Source: Siniperca chuatsi (Eukaryota; Chordata; Actinopteri; Centrarchiformes; Sinipercidae). From it: a stretch of DNA of 64,000 nt. A model generated the notes under the pieces. It searched no databases. It was not told the DNA's origin and worked only from the letters and a program-made list of their open reading frames with translations. Positions 12,401 through 22,775 of the stretch are shown one piece after another. How positions within the stretch are numbered: the stretch's first letter is position 1; every line of letters begins with the position of its first letter. Location: contig NC_058051.1 in NCBI RefSeq assembly GCF_020085105.1, forward strand, positions 2,996,001 through 3,060,000, given 5' to 3'. The position numbers and the translations under genes were made by a program.

Positions 12401-13349
12401 TTTGTATATAAACAAGCCCATAGGTAACAGAGACAGGGGTAAAAAGCTTGGCGAGGATCCCATAAATGTATTGCTTTACTGAGGGCAGTTCAGAAAGAGG
12501 CTTGGCATCACTGTTTGCTATGGTGGAAACTGGAAAGGAAAGAGGGCTAACTTCAGTAAGCCTGAACCAATTGGTTATACACAAGAATGTGGTCTTCTGG
12601 GCAGCTTATTCCGGTCTATTGACACGGCTGGGAAAGAGACAGAGGGAGTGGGAAGAAGAAGGAGGAGGAGGAGGAGGAGTGACAACGGTTAAGGGAACAG
12701 AGGTCTGTATTGCTTTGAACTGACCCACACCCTTTCTACTGTACCCATTAAATGGGCCACATTATAGGAGTTCAGACGTTATAGACAGATAACATACCGT
12801 TATTCTTTATAAACAGGCACCATGGGCTACTGTATTAACGCTGTAACAACACAGGAACTGCATTTGGCTCAGAGATAACACGTAGGGCTTAATTGACGTT
12901 ATCTTAACTAGAATAGATTTCCTTTAACGTTATCTTCTAATATTGAGGCAAACGTCTGTGTATACTTTTTAGTGAGGAACTCCTGTTGTGTTTCAATCAT
13001 GTGACTGGTTAAGTTACGACTTAAAATGCTGCAAATCAACGTTAGCTAACGTGACGGTGCCTCACTGCACAGTCATTAAAAATTAACCCACCGCACCGCT
13101 TGTTAAAGCAGACAGACAGATCTAGTAGTTAGCTGAAATTAGAGCTGGTTTGAAAGGTATATGAATGAAGACAAAACCAGTGTGTCTTTTAGCTGAGCCG
13201 CTAAGCAGACCGTCTTTGTTCCGACATAAACAGCAGGGAAGCAAACAGCTAGTTAGCCGTAACGTTAGCTTGTTAAGTAAACGAAACCTGGATGTAACCG
13301 TTACCGTTAGAGAGGGTTTGGTACAAACGTTTGGTAGAGACAGTCTCAC

Positions 13350-13450
13350 CTTAATGTCTTGGTTGTAAAATCAGCTTAATCCGGAATCTCAGACAGCAGC
13401 AAACTCCTTGCTTTTCTTATTTTTCTGTCTTCGTCGCTCTGGCTCTCTCT
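13350..13450 (-). other. sdcbp2: Non-coding first exon (5' UTR) of sdcbp2 and proximal promoter side
   Basis: On the minus strand, a purine-rich leader ending GACATTAAG is followed by a consensus donor GTGAGACTG (13341-13349). It splices naturally to the 9500 acceptor, giving the start context AAGGATG. The leader contains no ATG. The upstream end is not defined by the sequence; 13450 is a guess. Just upstream (about 13480-13560) is a GC-richer stretch with CACATGAC and GTGACG-like motifs but no clear TATA box. Confidence 0.6.
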
Positions 13451-14970
13451 TTGATGAAGGGAATTTCTGGAAAGTGATGTCACTGCTGGCTTCCTGGTCG
13501 TGCAAACCGTGACGCCGAAAGCCACGCCTCGTATCGGTCACATGACCTTTGACTCACCATGACCATTTGTTTTATACAGTCAATGTTTTATACCTATGAA
13601 ACAGACCTACAAACCTCATGATAATCACCTTGACCTACCTAACCTAGTTGGACCTAACCAAACGCTATTTTGTGTCGTGTGCTTTGTTTTGCTTCCCTGT
13701 GTGTTTGCACTCTGTCAGGTAAAGGTAGAGTAGACCAGGCCTCATCTTTACAAGCTATAACTGCAAACCTTTCCCTAGGGAACAATTATTTATTGTATTT
13801 TTCTGACTGCCTGGCAAAAACTGGGACTAAATGTATGGCCCCTAACCAACTCCCAATGGTTATTTTTCATTGATTTGATTGATTCAGTTGATTGACTGAA
13901 GTGTCCACCATATGGTACCCAGCCCATATGGGTTTACAAGACACTAGACAGCAATAACAACCACGATGCTCCCATGGCAAATGGTAATGTACAGATCCAC
14001 AAATTCAAAAACAAACAACACCTCATTGAAAACCCAACCCAACATATTACCTTCAGCCACCAAAATAAATTTAAAAGATTTTTTCAAATAGCGGGCCGCT
14101 CAGGTCACTGCACTGTACAAACACAAAATTATATTCATCCTCAACAACACCAAGATCACAAAAACACATAAATGCTGCTCTTCAGGAATGGCTTTATATC
14201 TGCCTACCTCAGTCACCAGTGGTATCAGTTCTTGATTGAACACCCAAGGATGTTTGCCTTCTCTGTTAATTATATTTAATATCTAGTTCTGTGTTGTAAT
14301 CTTGATTTGAACATAATTCCTAAACTTTGGTTTATCCCAGATATCCTCCAATGGAAATTGTGCCTTAGAAATCTTTATTAATGTGTGTTTGATTATATTT
14401 AGCCTAGATTACACTTCAAATTGTTCCTGAAAACAAAATGCAAGTCATCTAGAGAAACACTGTAGCACCATCCCTCAACCAAGGATAATTGTGTGCTCTA
14501 TCCCAGTTAAAGATCTTAAAGGCCAGCCTTTCCTCTGGCAATTGGATGAGTATTTCATATCTCTCCTTGACAAGACATGGCTCCCACCCCCTGTCCCCTT
14601 AAATTGCATGCTTTACTTTAAGTGCTTGCACCCTTAGAAAGCACGTCATTGTTTGACTTGTTGTTTGGACAGAAATACTATTGAAGGCACCATTTAAACC
14701 CCATACTCCTGCAGCATAAAATTAATTTGATCCTGCCATTGAATCATAAGGTTTTATGGAAAAAGTTGATGAAACAACATCAGGACAACTGATCTCTACA
14801 GTACAGAATGCAAATTTCAAGTCCTTTTCCATTATGGAAATCATGTACAGTAGTTCAACTGTGGCTTATTTGGACTTTTGTAACCCCTTTGATCCCATTG
14901 TTCCTTTAAGCTGAAATGTCAGGATTTACAGTGACTTATTAAAAACCATATCATTGTAAAGTTTTGATTT

Positions 14971-15310
14971 TTAAGGGACACCGCAGCGATTCAGTATTGC
15001 GCTTCCATAAAGTCGGGTGACTCACAAGAGGCAGATTTTGAAAAAGAATGGCCAAAATCGAAACCACAGAGACGAGATATCCTGATTTTTAGTAACTTTA
15101 GTATCTTTAAAATCTGGTTTCTGCATTTCCCATAATGCAACCAATAGCTGATGACATCGTCAGTGTCATTTTCCCAGACTTGACAAAGCTCCCCCAGAGC
15201 CACAGAAGACATTACACAACTGTTTTCACAGGCTGAGTAGGCTGTGAGTAGTACTCCTCGTGACGGGTAAACTGACCTGTATGTGTAAAATTGGTGGAGG
15301 GCCCCTTTAA
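14971..15310. mobile_element. MITE, second copy of the 8870-9266 family
   Basis: Ends TTAAGGGACACCGCAG and GGTGGAGGGCCCCTTTAA are approximate inverted repeats. The body shares CATTTCCCATAATGC and GAGCCACAGAAGACATTA with the first copy. Non-coding. Confidence 0.7.
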
Positions 15311-15501
15311 GCAATATGATCCCATTTATGTCAAAAGAAAAACAGCGATCATTGTTCACTATTTTGTCGTTGCCAAGGACACGTAGTTTTACAGTTTTAG
15401 TGCAAATGCAAGGAGCATGGCTGCAAATCCTGCCTACTGGGCTACTTTGAGAGTCGGCACAGCACTTAGCAGCAGATCTTTTAAAATCAAATGCTTTTAA
15501 T

Positions 15502-16164
15502 TAGCGGCGGAGGAAGAGGTACTTAGATTATTGACTTAACTAGATGTAGCTATACCACAAATCAAAAGATTGTGATTGTGTGAATCAAAAGAAAATTGTG
15601 CAGAAAGTTTAATACCAACTAAGGTGAGTCCTGGATTAGTATCTCATCTTTGTGGCCCTATCCTTTAGAGGGGCCCTCTGTTTCAAGACTTCATTTTAGT
15701 GTCTATTGTGCTCAAATGGTGCATATCCAAAGTTGTGTTTCAAAGTGATTCAAAAACAAATAACTAACCTAAAAACAAAGACACACAAAAAACCTGGGTC
15801 CATTTAGTGTTTGGGTTTCCAGGTCCTCAGGCATAATGAAGGAGGGGGTGCAATATGGCCCAACAACAAACTTTTTCCCTGGAGCCCCCTAACAGGAAAA
15901 TCGGGCCATGCTGTTGGGTATTTTAATCTCTAACAATTCATCAGATTTTATTAGATGATCATGTTTTATATGTTAAATTTGATTTCTGCAAAGTAAGAGT
16001 AACTTAAGCTGTCAGATACATGTAATGGAGTAAAAAGTACATTATTTCCCCTTGAAATGTAATGTAATGCATCAAATAAAAATCCCTTTAGTAAATACAA
16101 GTACCTCAAAATTGTACTTAAGTTCAGCATTTAAGTAAATGTACTTAGTTACTTTCCACAACTG
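15502..16164. mobile_element. MITE of the GGTGGAGGAAGTACT type, interrupted
   Basis: Left end GCGGCGGAGGAAGAGGTACTT; right part carries GTACTTAAGT-type repeats and ends TAGTTACTTTCCACAACTG. About 350 bp in the middle (15600-15980) does not fit the family and may be a secondary insertion. Relatives occur at 5558, 24810-25212 and 44792-45710. Confidence 0.5.
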
Positions 16165-16394
16165 TTAATTAGCTCGTGGCATGACTGCTTTGTTGTCTAC
16201 AGTATGTTTTATCCCCATGTAGGCAGGGTGCACGACGATGCATTAAAGCTTCAAAATATTCAAACAATTGCTCAATCAATGTAAAGCAATTCTTTTTAGT
16301 AACATGAGTAGCGTTTCAAACTTCAGCGTGGTTTAAAGATCCAAACCACCACCATTCCATGAATGTAAAAGATTAAAAGCATAAATACAAATAG

Positions 16395-17802
16395 GCAAGT
16401 GGAGAGCACTTCTTTTATTTTAAATATCTCATCATTGGTTTAGCCTGCATACAGTAACGTATCAGCAAATAACTACACAGTACAGAGGTGGACTGCTGCC
16501 ACACCAGTTGCAGCTTGGCCAATATGTAACATCGACAGCCACGGTCAATATCTGACAGCCAGGCAGCATATTCCTTCATTTAAACTCCATTTAAAACTAC
16601 TTATTTGAGATACAAAACCACTAGGATGCCTGTGTGTCAGCATTTTTTTTTTCTACCACAACACAGACTTCAGTTAGGCAGTGTGGTACTTTACTGACAC
16701 TGGCAAAACAAACAAAGAAAAAACATTATCTTCCATCATAGGTTACACATTAGCTTTGTTGATTCTCAGAAATAGAAAGTTGGCATCTGAAAAATACATG
16801 ATTGTAGTTGTTACACAAAATAAGGTTGGGGGAGGCCACAATTTGATTGATTCCTCAACCCCCTTTTGTAAATTTCAAGCATTTCCCCTTTTTTCTAAGA
16901 AGAAAATAACAAACTCCAATTCATGTGCATCAACGCAAATCCTGTCTTCGCAGTGTTCAACCTGTGTATGGCTTTAAATGGGGTTTAAAGACTTGGCGAG
17001 ATGAGAAGGCAATAATAATTTAAATCGGATGCAAAGCTTTCAACATGTACATACTAGGGTTTCCCCTGGGCCTAAAACATGCAGACAGGGCAAGGTAGTA
17101 ACCACGTGCCTGGAGAGAATATTTAGGCACACATTAGAACTATCTACATGTGATTGGTTCTCCCTTGCGCCAATTACCCCTCTCTAGCTCACACGCCGGT
17201 TCACAATTTAAATGAAAAAGAAAACACAGTGGTACTATAGAGAAATGGGCATTTTATGTATCAAACTCCGTTCCTGTGTTGCACCATTAAGGCCTCCCAT
17301 GACTTCACATTTCACTACAGGTAGCCACTAAATTCAACACTAAGCTTTATCTCTCTAACAGAAACTCATTTCATTTGTTCTGATTTAAAGCTGGATAGGG
17401 ATACAAATGTGTGCTTTTCATTTTGCTTTTCTACACTTTTTTGTTTCTGTAATAAAACAAGCACCAGCTCTCAAACATTATAATACTAAATGTCGCTGCT
17501 AGTGATTCATTGGTATTTTGTACTTCTCAGCGAAACCATGCACAACCAAACACAAAGAAAAGTAAAGAGCAATTCAAAAAAAGATTCAAGATTAAGAACA
17601 TGGAGGTTTGTAAGGTTATGGCCCATAGTTTTTAGGAGGAAGAATATGATGGAAAAATATAATTCACTCAGTCACAGAGATAAAATAAAACAAACTGTCA
17701 TAGTTTGATGAAATAAGTTGTGGAACTATAGACTCGAGCCTCTTATAGAATCAAGTGCAGACTCTCCTAGCTTCTCTCCAGGTCACCCAGGTAGGAAGTC
17801 AC
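16395..17802 (-). other. fkbp1a: fkbp1a last exon, entirely 3' UTR
   Basis: A strong acceptor with tract TCCCTCTTGTTGTCTTCACAG ends at 17803. A consensus donor GTAAGT (18125-18130) lies 35 nt after the stop codon in the preceding exon. Together they imply a 3' UTR intron of 17803-18130. Human FKBP1A is also described as having an extra 3' UTR exon (established knowledge). The right end of the transcript is placed by a single AATAAA-type signal at 16414-16419. No microRNA site or other element was identified within it. Confidence 0.65.
16414..16419 (-). terminator. fkbp1a: Candidate poly(A) signal AATAAA of fkbp1a
   Basis: TTTATT on the plus strand reads AATAAA on the gene strand, about 1.39 kb into the last exon. 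It was the only canonical hexamer I noticed on this strand between here and the 17802 acceptor, though earlier variant signals are possible. Confidence 0.5.
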
Positions 17803-18165
17803 CTGTGAAGACAACAAGAGGGAATATTCTGTGATAAGATTGTGATTTGCTTCACAGAACTGAGCTTATAGAATTAAAAACCAATTTTAACTTTACATTA
17901 CTAAAAGGTTTGTTGTCATACTTTAACAGCACGGTGCAGAGAAAATGTAAAAACTCAGACCGTTATTGTGACTGACTAGCACTAGCAAGTTCCCAACTTG
18001 CTAGCATGTTAGCCGTTAGCTTGCCTGCTACAGTATATCACCACCTATTTCATGCTCATGTCTTTCGCTGTGTCACAGGATAAGCTAGCTAAGACAGACA
18101 GCACATTGTAAGTTGTTGCATATTACTTACACAAAACAAAACAAAAAATAGGCAGTGAATTTGTT

Positions 18166-21100
18166 TCATTCCAGACCCAGCAGCTCAACGTCAAAGATGA
18201 GGGTGGCGTTAGGAGGAATGATGCCCGGGTGGCCTTTGTTTCCATAAGCGTAGTCAGGTGAGCAGGTCAGCTTCGCCCTTTGACCAACACTCATCTGGAG
18301 ACAGACGATACAAACACAGGAGAGAGAAGGAGACAACAGGGGTCATGTGGAACAGCTAGTCTGCAACTTAAGATAATGCAATCTCTGCAGGCCCACTGGA
18401 TAATAAAACCACAGGGGACAGTGAAAGTGAAGGAGAAAACATCTCTCTTACTAATAATGCTTCATTATTTCTTAACCTAACCCTCCAGTCTTTATTTCAG
18501 AATATTTTATGTTACAATCATCAAAAGCTTTTTAAATAGATGCCTTATTAAATATTAAAGACTGATGTTCTAACCCACAAACACAGTATATAGAGAACAT
18601 GAAGCCACAGGACCTGCACACAGGCAGCACCATTCACCAGCCACCTCATCTAAATGCTGCAGGGCTGAGTGTGTGAGATATAGAGCTGCGTCCGTGCTGT
18701 ATTGGCCCACTGTTTGCAGTGTTAATGGAAGCCTTGGTCAGTGAAAACTCGATAATGGAACCATGTCAATAAATTAATGTATTTCAGCAGAACTAACGAG
18801 CAGCAAAATGCCAAATGCTTTCTTGCAATCCCAATTATTTCTGCCTCTGAATCATGACTGTTGAAGCTGCTCACTTGCATGACGTTTTCCTAAAATCTGT
18901 CTGTTCCAGTGGCATTAATAAATACACTGTAACATGTCAAGTATACCCTTCTCTGAGCGGATGAATGAGTGCAACCTGCAGACTTTGTAACAATTCACAA
19001 AGCTAACTTGAGACTGACTTAAATGAACGTGCATATCTTATATGTGCAGTATGCTTGCAGTTCTCCAGCCTACCTGCACTACACCCTCTTCCCAGCCTCG
19101 GATCACTTCCTGCTTGCCGATCTTGAACCTGAAAGGCTTGTCCCTATCACGAGATGAGTCAAACTTACGTCCGTCTGTCAGGGAGCCTGCGAACAGAGTC
19201 AGAAAGAAAGTGGAGCAGCTGCCAAAGCACAACCTGATTCTGTGGGTGAAAAAGTCAGCCATTACCTCTGAACATGCACAACATTACAGGATTTAGCACT
19301 AAGAGAATTGCTACTGCAGAACTTGTTTAAACATGTACACACGGGCTCTCTGCGCAGCAACATTCAGCATGAAGAAACTGTATTTATAACATTTCATAAA
19401 AACATTGGAAACAAATACATCTTCCAAGCTTGTCTGACATCCATGTTCCCTGCTCTGTGTATACTGAGAGCGCAAATGAAGGGATTCCAAGGATCTCAGA
19501 AATAGCCGCTGCAGCTGCCTGCAGGGTGGGTTTCACTGTGACAGTCAGGAAAACGCAAGCATCAATCCGCAGAACAGCATCCCCCCCCCAAGACTATTTA
19601 CGCCAGCGCTATTACAGTTATTTGCACCAGCAAGGCAGTATGTGTGTGTGATGGTTTGGTGTGATGTGTGTGTGTGTGTGTGTGTGTGGGAGAAGAGGTA
19701 ACATTGCGCATGTTGTTGGGCACATAAGGGGGCGGTTGGCAAGATGCAGCCTGTAATCCAGGCAGTGGTGTGGGTGTCCTGTCCTCTTCTGGACATCTAG
19801 ATATCAGCCTAATGGAATTATCTGTAGGAGCTGGAAGGTCCTATCCAAGTATCAAAGCCACTGAGCATCGATACACTACACTTCCCATTTCACCACCAAA
19901 CAACAGTGTTGACGATTTCTTCTTCTTATGGTGTAAAGTGCTTTGGTCAACTGCGGGTTGTTTTTAAACCGTGCTACATAAATAAACTGACTTGACATGA
20001 CATTTTCACACACCAACCATTTCCTGCAGAAAGAGCCTTCCAAAAAAAAAAAAAAAGTAAATCCCAGCAAATCCAACTTTTGATCTTCACTTGGACGTCT
20101 AGATTTAAAAAGGCTTGTGTAATGGAATATCCTGTTTCATGTCTGATTTCAAGGCTGTTTTGTAGGCTGACAGGAAGGGAGACCACCCAGAGAGGAAATC
20201 CTGTAGTTTGTGTGATAGAAACAAAACAAAACAAAAAAGGCTCATGCCTAAAAAGAAATTAAAAAAAAAAATACTTCACTGTGCGAGGCCCAAATTGGGT
20301 CTTACTTCAAGTTACATAATATGGAAGCAAACAGGCTTGTATTACACAGTGAGTTATGTCTGTCTTACCAGGCAAGAGGACTGAGACCAGCTTTGCCAAA
20401 CTAAGAACAGGTGCAGACAAATATACAGTCTAGCATGCTGGGAAGCAAAATCCATCTGAAATCCCATTTTGCTGCTGATGCTACATGTTTCAGTTTTTGT
20501 AATGTGTTTAAATTGTTGTCTCTTTCGATACATTTCTAGCCATGCTGGCAGAGTGGCTCTGGCAATGTCTGTCTGTGTGTCGGTCGGTCCACCACTTTAG
20601 TCCGGACAGAAATATCTCAACAACTACAACCAGAGGATGAATCCTAATCACTTTGGTGATCCCCTGACCTTTCCTCTAGCGCCATCATCAGGCTAAAATG
20701 TGTCTAATACTTTGCTTTATGACTAAATACCTGCAAAATTAATGACATTCCCATCTGCCTCAGCTGTAGTTTGTGCTTAAGGCTAATTAGGAAATGCTAT
20801 TATGCTAACACGCTAAACTAAGATGGTGAAAATAGGGAAAAACTTTACCTGCTCAGCATAAGCATTAGCATTGTCACTGTGAGCATGTTAGCATGCTGCT
20901 GTTAGCATGTAGCTCAAAGCACAGCAGCCCATAGACCTTATATAAAGATGGACGACATGACAGCTCCCCAAAAGTGAAGCCAGAACATCTCGATCGCCCC
21001 CTGGTGGCGTGACTGATAAGTTATTAATTAGTTATTTGATGGTATAAAAAGATAAAAATCACGTCATGATTGACAGCCGGCCGGCTGTATGGGCGGGACC

Positions 21101-22619
21101 TCGATACCGAGGCTCCACCCAGATCACTACTGCGCAGACTCTGGCTCCAAATGACGTCACAGAAAATTAATCGGCAAATGCTTTGATAATTTAAATAATT
21201 TCTGAAGCAAAAATGGCAAAATTTCTCCGGTTCCAGCTATTCTAAAATGTGTCCATTTTCTATCCTTGTACTGTGATGCTAACCTGAACTTTGGGTCTTT
21301 ATAGTCTACGGTTTTGGGCTGTCGGTTGGACAAAACAAGACATTCAAGAAGTCAACTTTGTCTCTGGGAAACTGTAATGGGCTTTGTCTTAATTTGGCAT
21401 TCTATAGCCCGAATGATTAATTGATTAGCCTAATCGAAACAATCTGTACATTAATCAATCAATGAAATTAATCAATAGTTGCAGCCCCATAATAGGCTAC
21501 TGTATGTTGGTTCTATAGATATTAATAAGTGATACCATTCCTATAGGTGGTGTAGTGGGAATACTTCAAATATTGTGTGTCTCTGGATAAAATATTATAG
21601 GAATAATACAGTGAGTCTGCCATTATTGAAGTCGGCCAGACGGCTTTAATCCGCTCAACTAAACGCCACTAACCCCCAAACTCCAACAAAGACAGAAAAG
21701 CGCTGGAAATCAGACGGGATTTAAAACGCTGTCTGGGCCTCTGCGTGAACCCTACGGCGGCCTCCTGTTTTTTTTTTTTTGTGTGTTTTTTTTTTAATTA
21801 TTATTAATTCTCCAGACAAGACACATTACCACATTATCCATTGGTCTTGATGAGACTGTAACGGACCGCTCGGCCCAAACCGGAGCGCGCATTATTCTGC
21901 GCAGTGATGAATCCGGTCCCCGGGACACGCCGCCGCCGCCGCCGCCGCCGCAGCCGCCGCTCCTGCTACAGACATGATCACATCTTCAACACAATTGTGC
22001 TTCCAGGGAGCGAAAATGCGGTGAAGGGGTTAAATTTTCACGCAGCCCGGTCGGTGACTGACAGTCATGCTCTCTTTGCCCCACTGAGAAATCACTGCCT
22101 GGAAGGTTGGAGGGTAAAACGCGTCCGCTGCGCACAGTGCATCGCACTCCACAGCTTTTAGAAAAGTGCTCTAGTATCACTACAACCGTCTACCTGTGAG
22201 GATTTTCAGTTTTTGCCGCGATCCTTACAGCATTACCACGCTTGGCTATTTTTCACACGGGTGTAGGAGACAGTTGCCCACAGCCGTCACTCCATGGGTA
22301 CAAATAACCAACTGGAGCCGCTAAATGTGCAGAATGTGTGCATGCATGCATGCAGAGTAATAAGTTTCCTATTTAAAACTCACCAACATAATGCACCACA
22401 CACGTCTGTCCTTTTTTGGGGAAAGTCCTTCCTGTGGAGAAACGAAAGAGGCGCTTAATATAACGGGCATGCTCCGCAATTAAAGGCGGTGTTTCTGCGG
22501 CTGTATTACACGCAAACAGACAAGTGCAAACATGCACTTAATAATTAGCACAACACGTTTCCTTTTCGTGCAGTCGCCTTACCGTCGCCCGGGGTTATAG
22601 TCTCGATTTCGACTCCCAT
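18166..22619 (-). CDS. fkbp1a: FKBP12 peptidyl-prolyl cis-trans isomerase, complete (108 aa)
   Basis: Cytosolic prolyl isomerase, the receptor for FK506 and rapamycin; it also binds ryanodine/IP3 receptors and TGF-beta type I receptors (family knowledge). Coding exons: 22583-22619 ([12 protein letters not shown]), 22384-22431, 19074-19186 and 18166-18294 (ends VELLGLE, then TGA). All junctions are GT-AG and in phase, and 108 codons equals the human FKBP12 length. Numbering without Met, the ligand and active-site residues Tyr26, Phe36, Asp37, Arg42, Phe46, Val55, Ile56, Trp59, Tyr82, His87, Ile91 and Phe99 are all present. Trp59 (GWEEG) points to FKBP1A rather than FKBP1B, where it is Phe. Some positions look FKBP1B-like ([12 protein letters not shown]). 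Teleosts often carry two fkbp1a copies; I cannot say which this is. No truncation or frameshift. Confidence 0.97.
18295..19073. other. fkbp1a intron 3
   Basis: Unique A/T-rich sequence of 779 bp; no repeat family, exon or RNA gene recognised. Confidence 0.6.
19664..19688. repeat. (TG)n microsatellite
   Basis: About 12 TG units in fkbp1a intron 2, preceded by shorter interrupted TG runs from 19640. Confidence 0.95.
19900..20005 (+). repeat. Short teleost repeat tail
   Basis: GTAAAGTGCTTTGGTCAACT followed by AACCGTGCTACATAAATAAA and ACTTGACATGACA is the familiar 3' end of a teleost dispersed retroelement. Fragment only. Confidence 0.55.
20580..20925. repeat. Dispersed teleost repeat with GTTAGCATGC motifs
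   Basis: Contains ATATCTCAACAACTAC, TTGGTGATCCCCTGACCTTTC, CTCTAGCGCCATCATCAGGC and repeated TTAGCATG near its right end, all hallmarks of a common fish repeat. A related piece lies at about 3300-3430. No coding content. Confidence 0.6.
20936..21490. repeat. Dispersed teleost repeats, two families joined
   Basis: Left part carries ATAGACCTTATATAAAGATG and GATCGCCCCCTGGTGGCG, a consensus repeated widely in fish genomes. The right 75 bp (ATTGATTAGCCTAATCG to AATAGTTGCAGCCCC) is a fragment of the 4981-5333 MITE family. Confidence 0.6.
21928..21961. repeat. (CGC)n trinucleotide run in a GC-rich block
   Basis: A CGC run interrupted once by CAG, in fkbp1a intron 2 about 430 bp downstream (in transcript sense) of exon 2. 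The arginine-rich plus-strand open frame across it is a by-product of the repeat. Confidence 0.9.
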
Positions 22620-22702
22620 TTCAGCCGTGTGTCCTGGAGCTGTCCGTGCACCCGGCAACACTCCCGCAGTCTGTCTGTCTGCTCCTCCGGCGGATGTCTC
22701 AG

Positions 22703-22705
<3 letters not shown>

Positions 22706-22742
<37 letters not shown>
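22706..22742. repeat. (CT)n microsatellite in the fkbp1a leader ((GA)n in mRNA sense)
   Basis: About 18 CT units, 87-123 nt upstream of the fkbp1a ATG on the gene strand and just downstream of a TATA-like motif, so the transcript probably begins in or next to a GA tract. Confidence 0.9.
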
Positions 22743-22745
<3 letters not shown>

Positions 22746-22765
22746 GGGAGACCAGCGTCAACCGC

Positions 22766-22775
22766 CTTTATTATA
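22766..22775 (-). promoter_or_regulatory. fkbp1a: TATA-like element TATAATAAAG of fkbp1a
   Basis: Reads TATAATAAAG on the gene strand. The usual 25-30 bp spacing would place transcription start near 22736-22742, at the edge of the GA tract, giving a leader of about 120 nt. This is inferred from the motif and position only. Confidence 0.45.

Larger units (their letters stand above)
9501..13349. other. sdcbp2 first intron (5' UTR intron)
   Basis: No coding exon seen. Holds a MITE (10579-10810), a further low-complexity repeat (about 10810-11090), a LINE-tail fragment (12142-12400) and a short GGA-rich run (about 12655-12680). Confidence 0.6.
13451..16394. other. Intergenic region between sdcbp2 and fkbp1a
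   Basis: Starts with the likely sdcbp2 promoter (about 13450-13560), then A/T-rich unique sequence, a MITE (14971-15310) and an interrupted MITE (about 15502-16164). No coding exon was found. Confidence 0.6.
19187..22383. other. fkbp1a intron 2 (3.2 kb)
   Basis: Holds a TG microsatellite (19664-19688), a short repeat tail (about 19900-20005), a dispersed repeat (about 20580-20925), another (20936-21490), and a GC-rich block with a CGC trinucleotide run (about 21840-22160). Confidence 0.65.

Noticed and set aside
12243-12482. 79-aa plus-strand frame
   Set aside because: It is translation of a LINE 3' tail consensus, not a gene.
21904-22161. Plus-strand frame with an arginine run
   Set aside because: The arginines come from the CGC repeat, there is no sequence similarity to a known protein, and it lies antisense in an fkbp1a intron.
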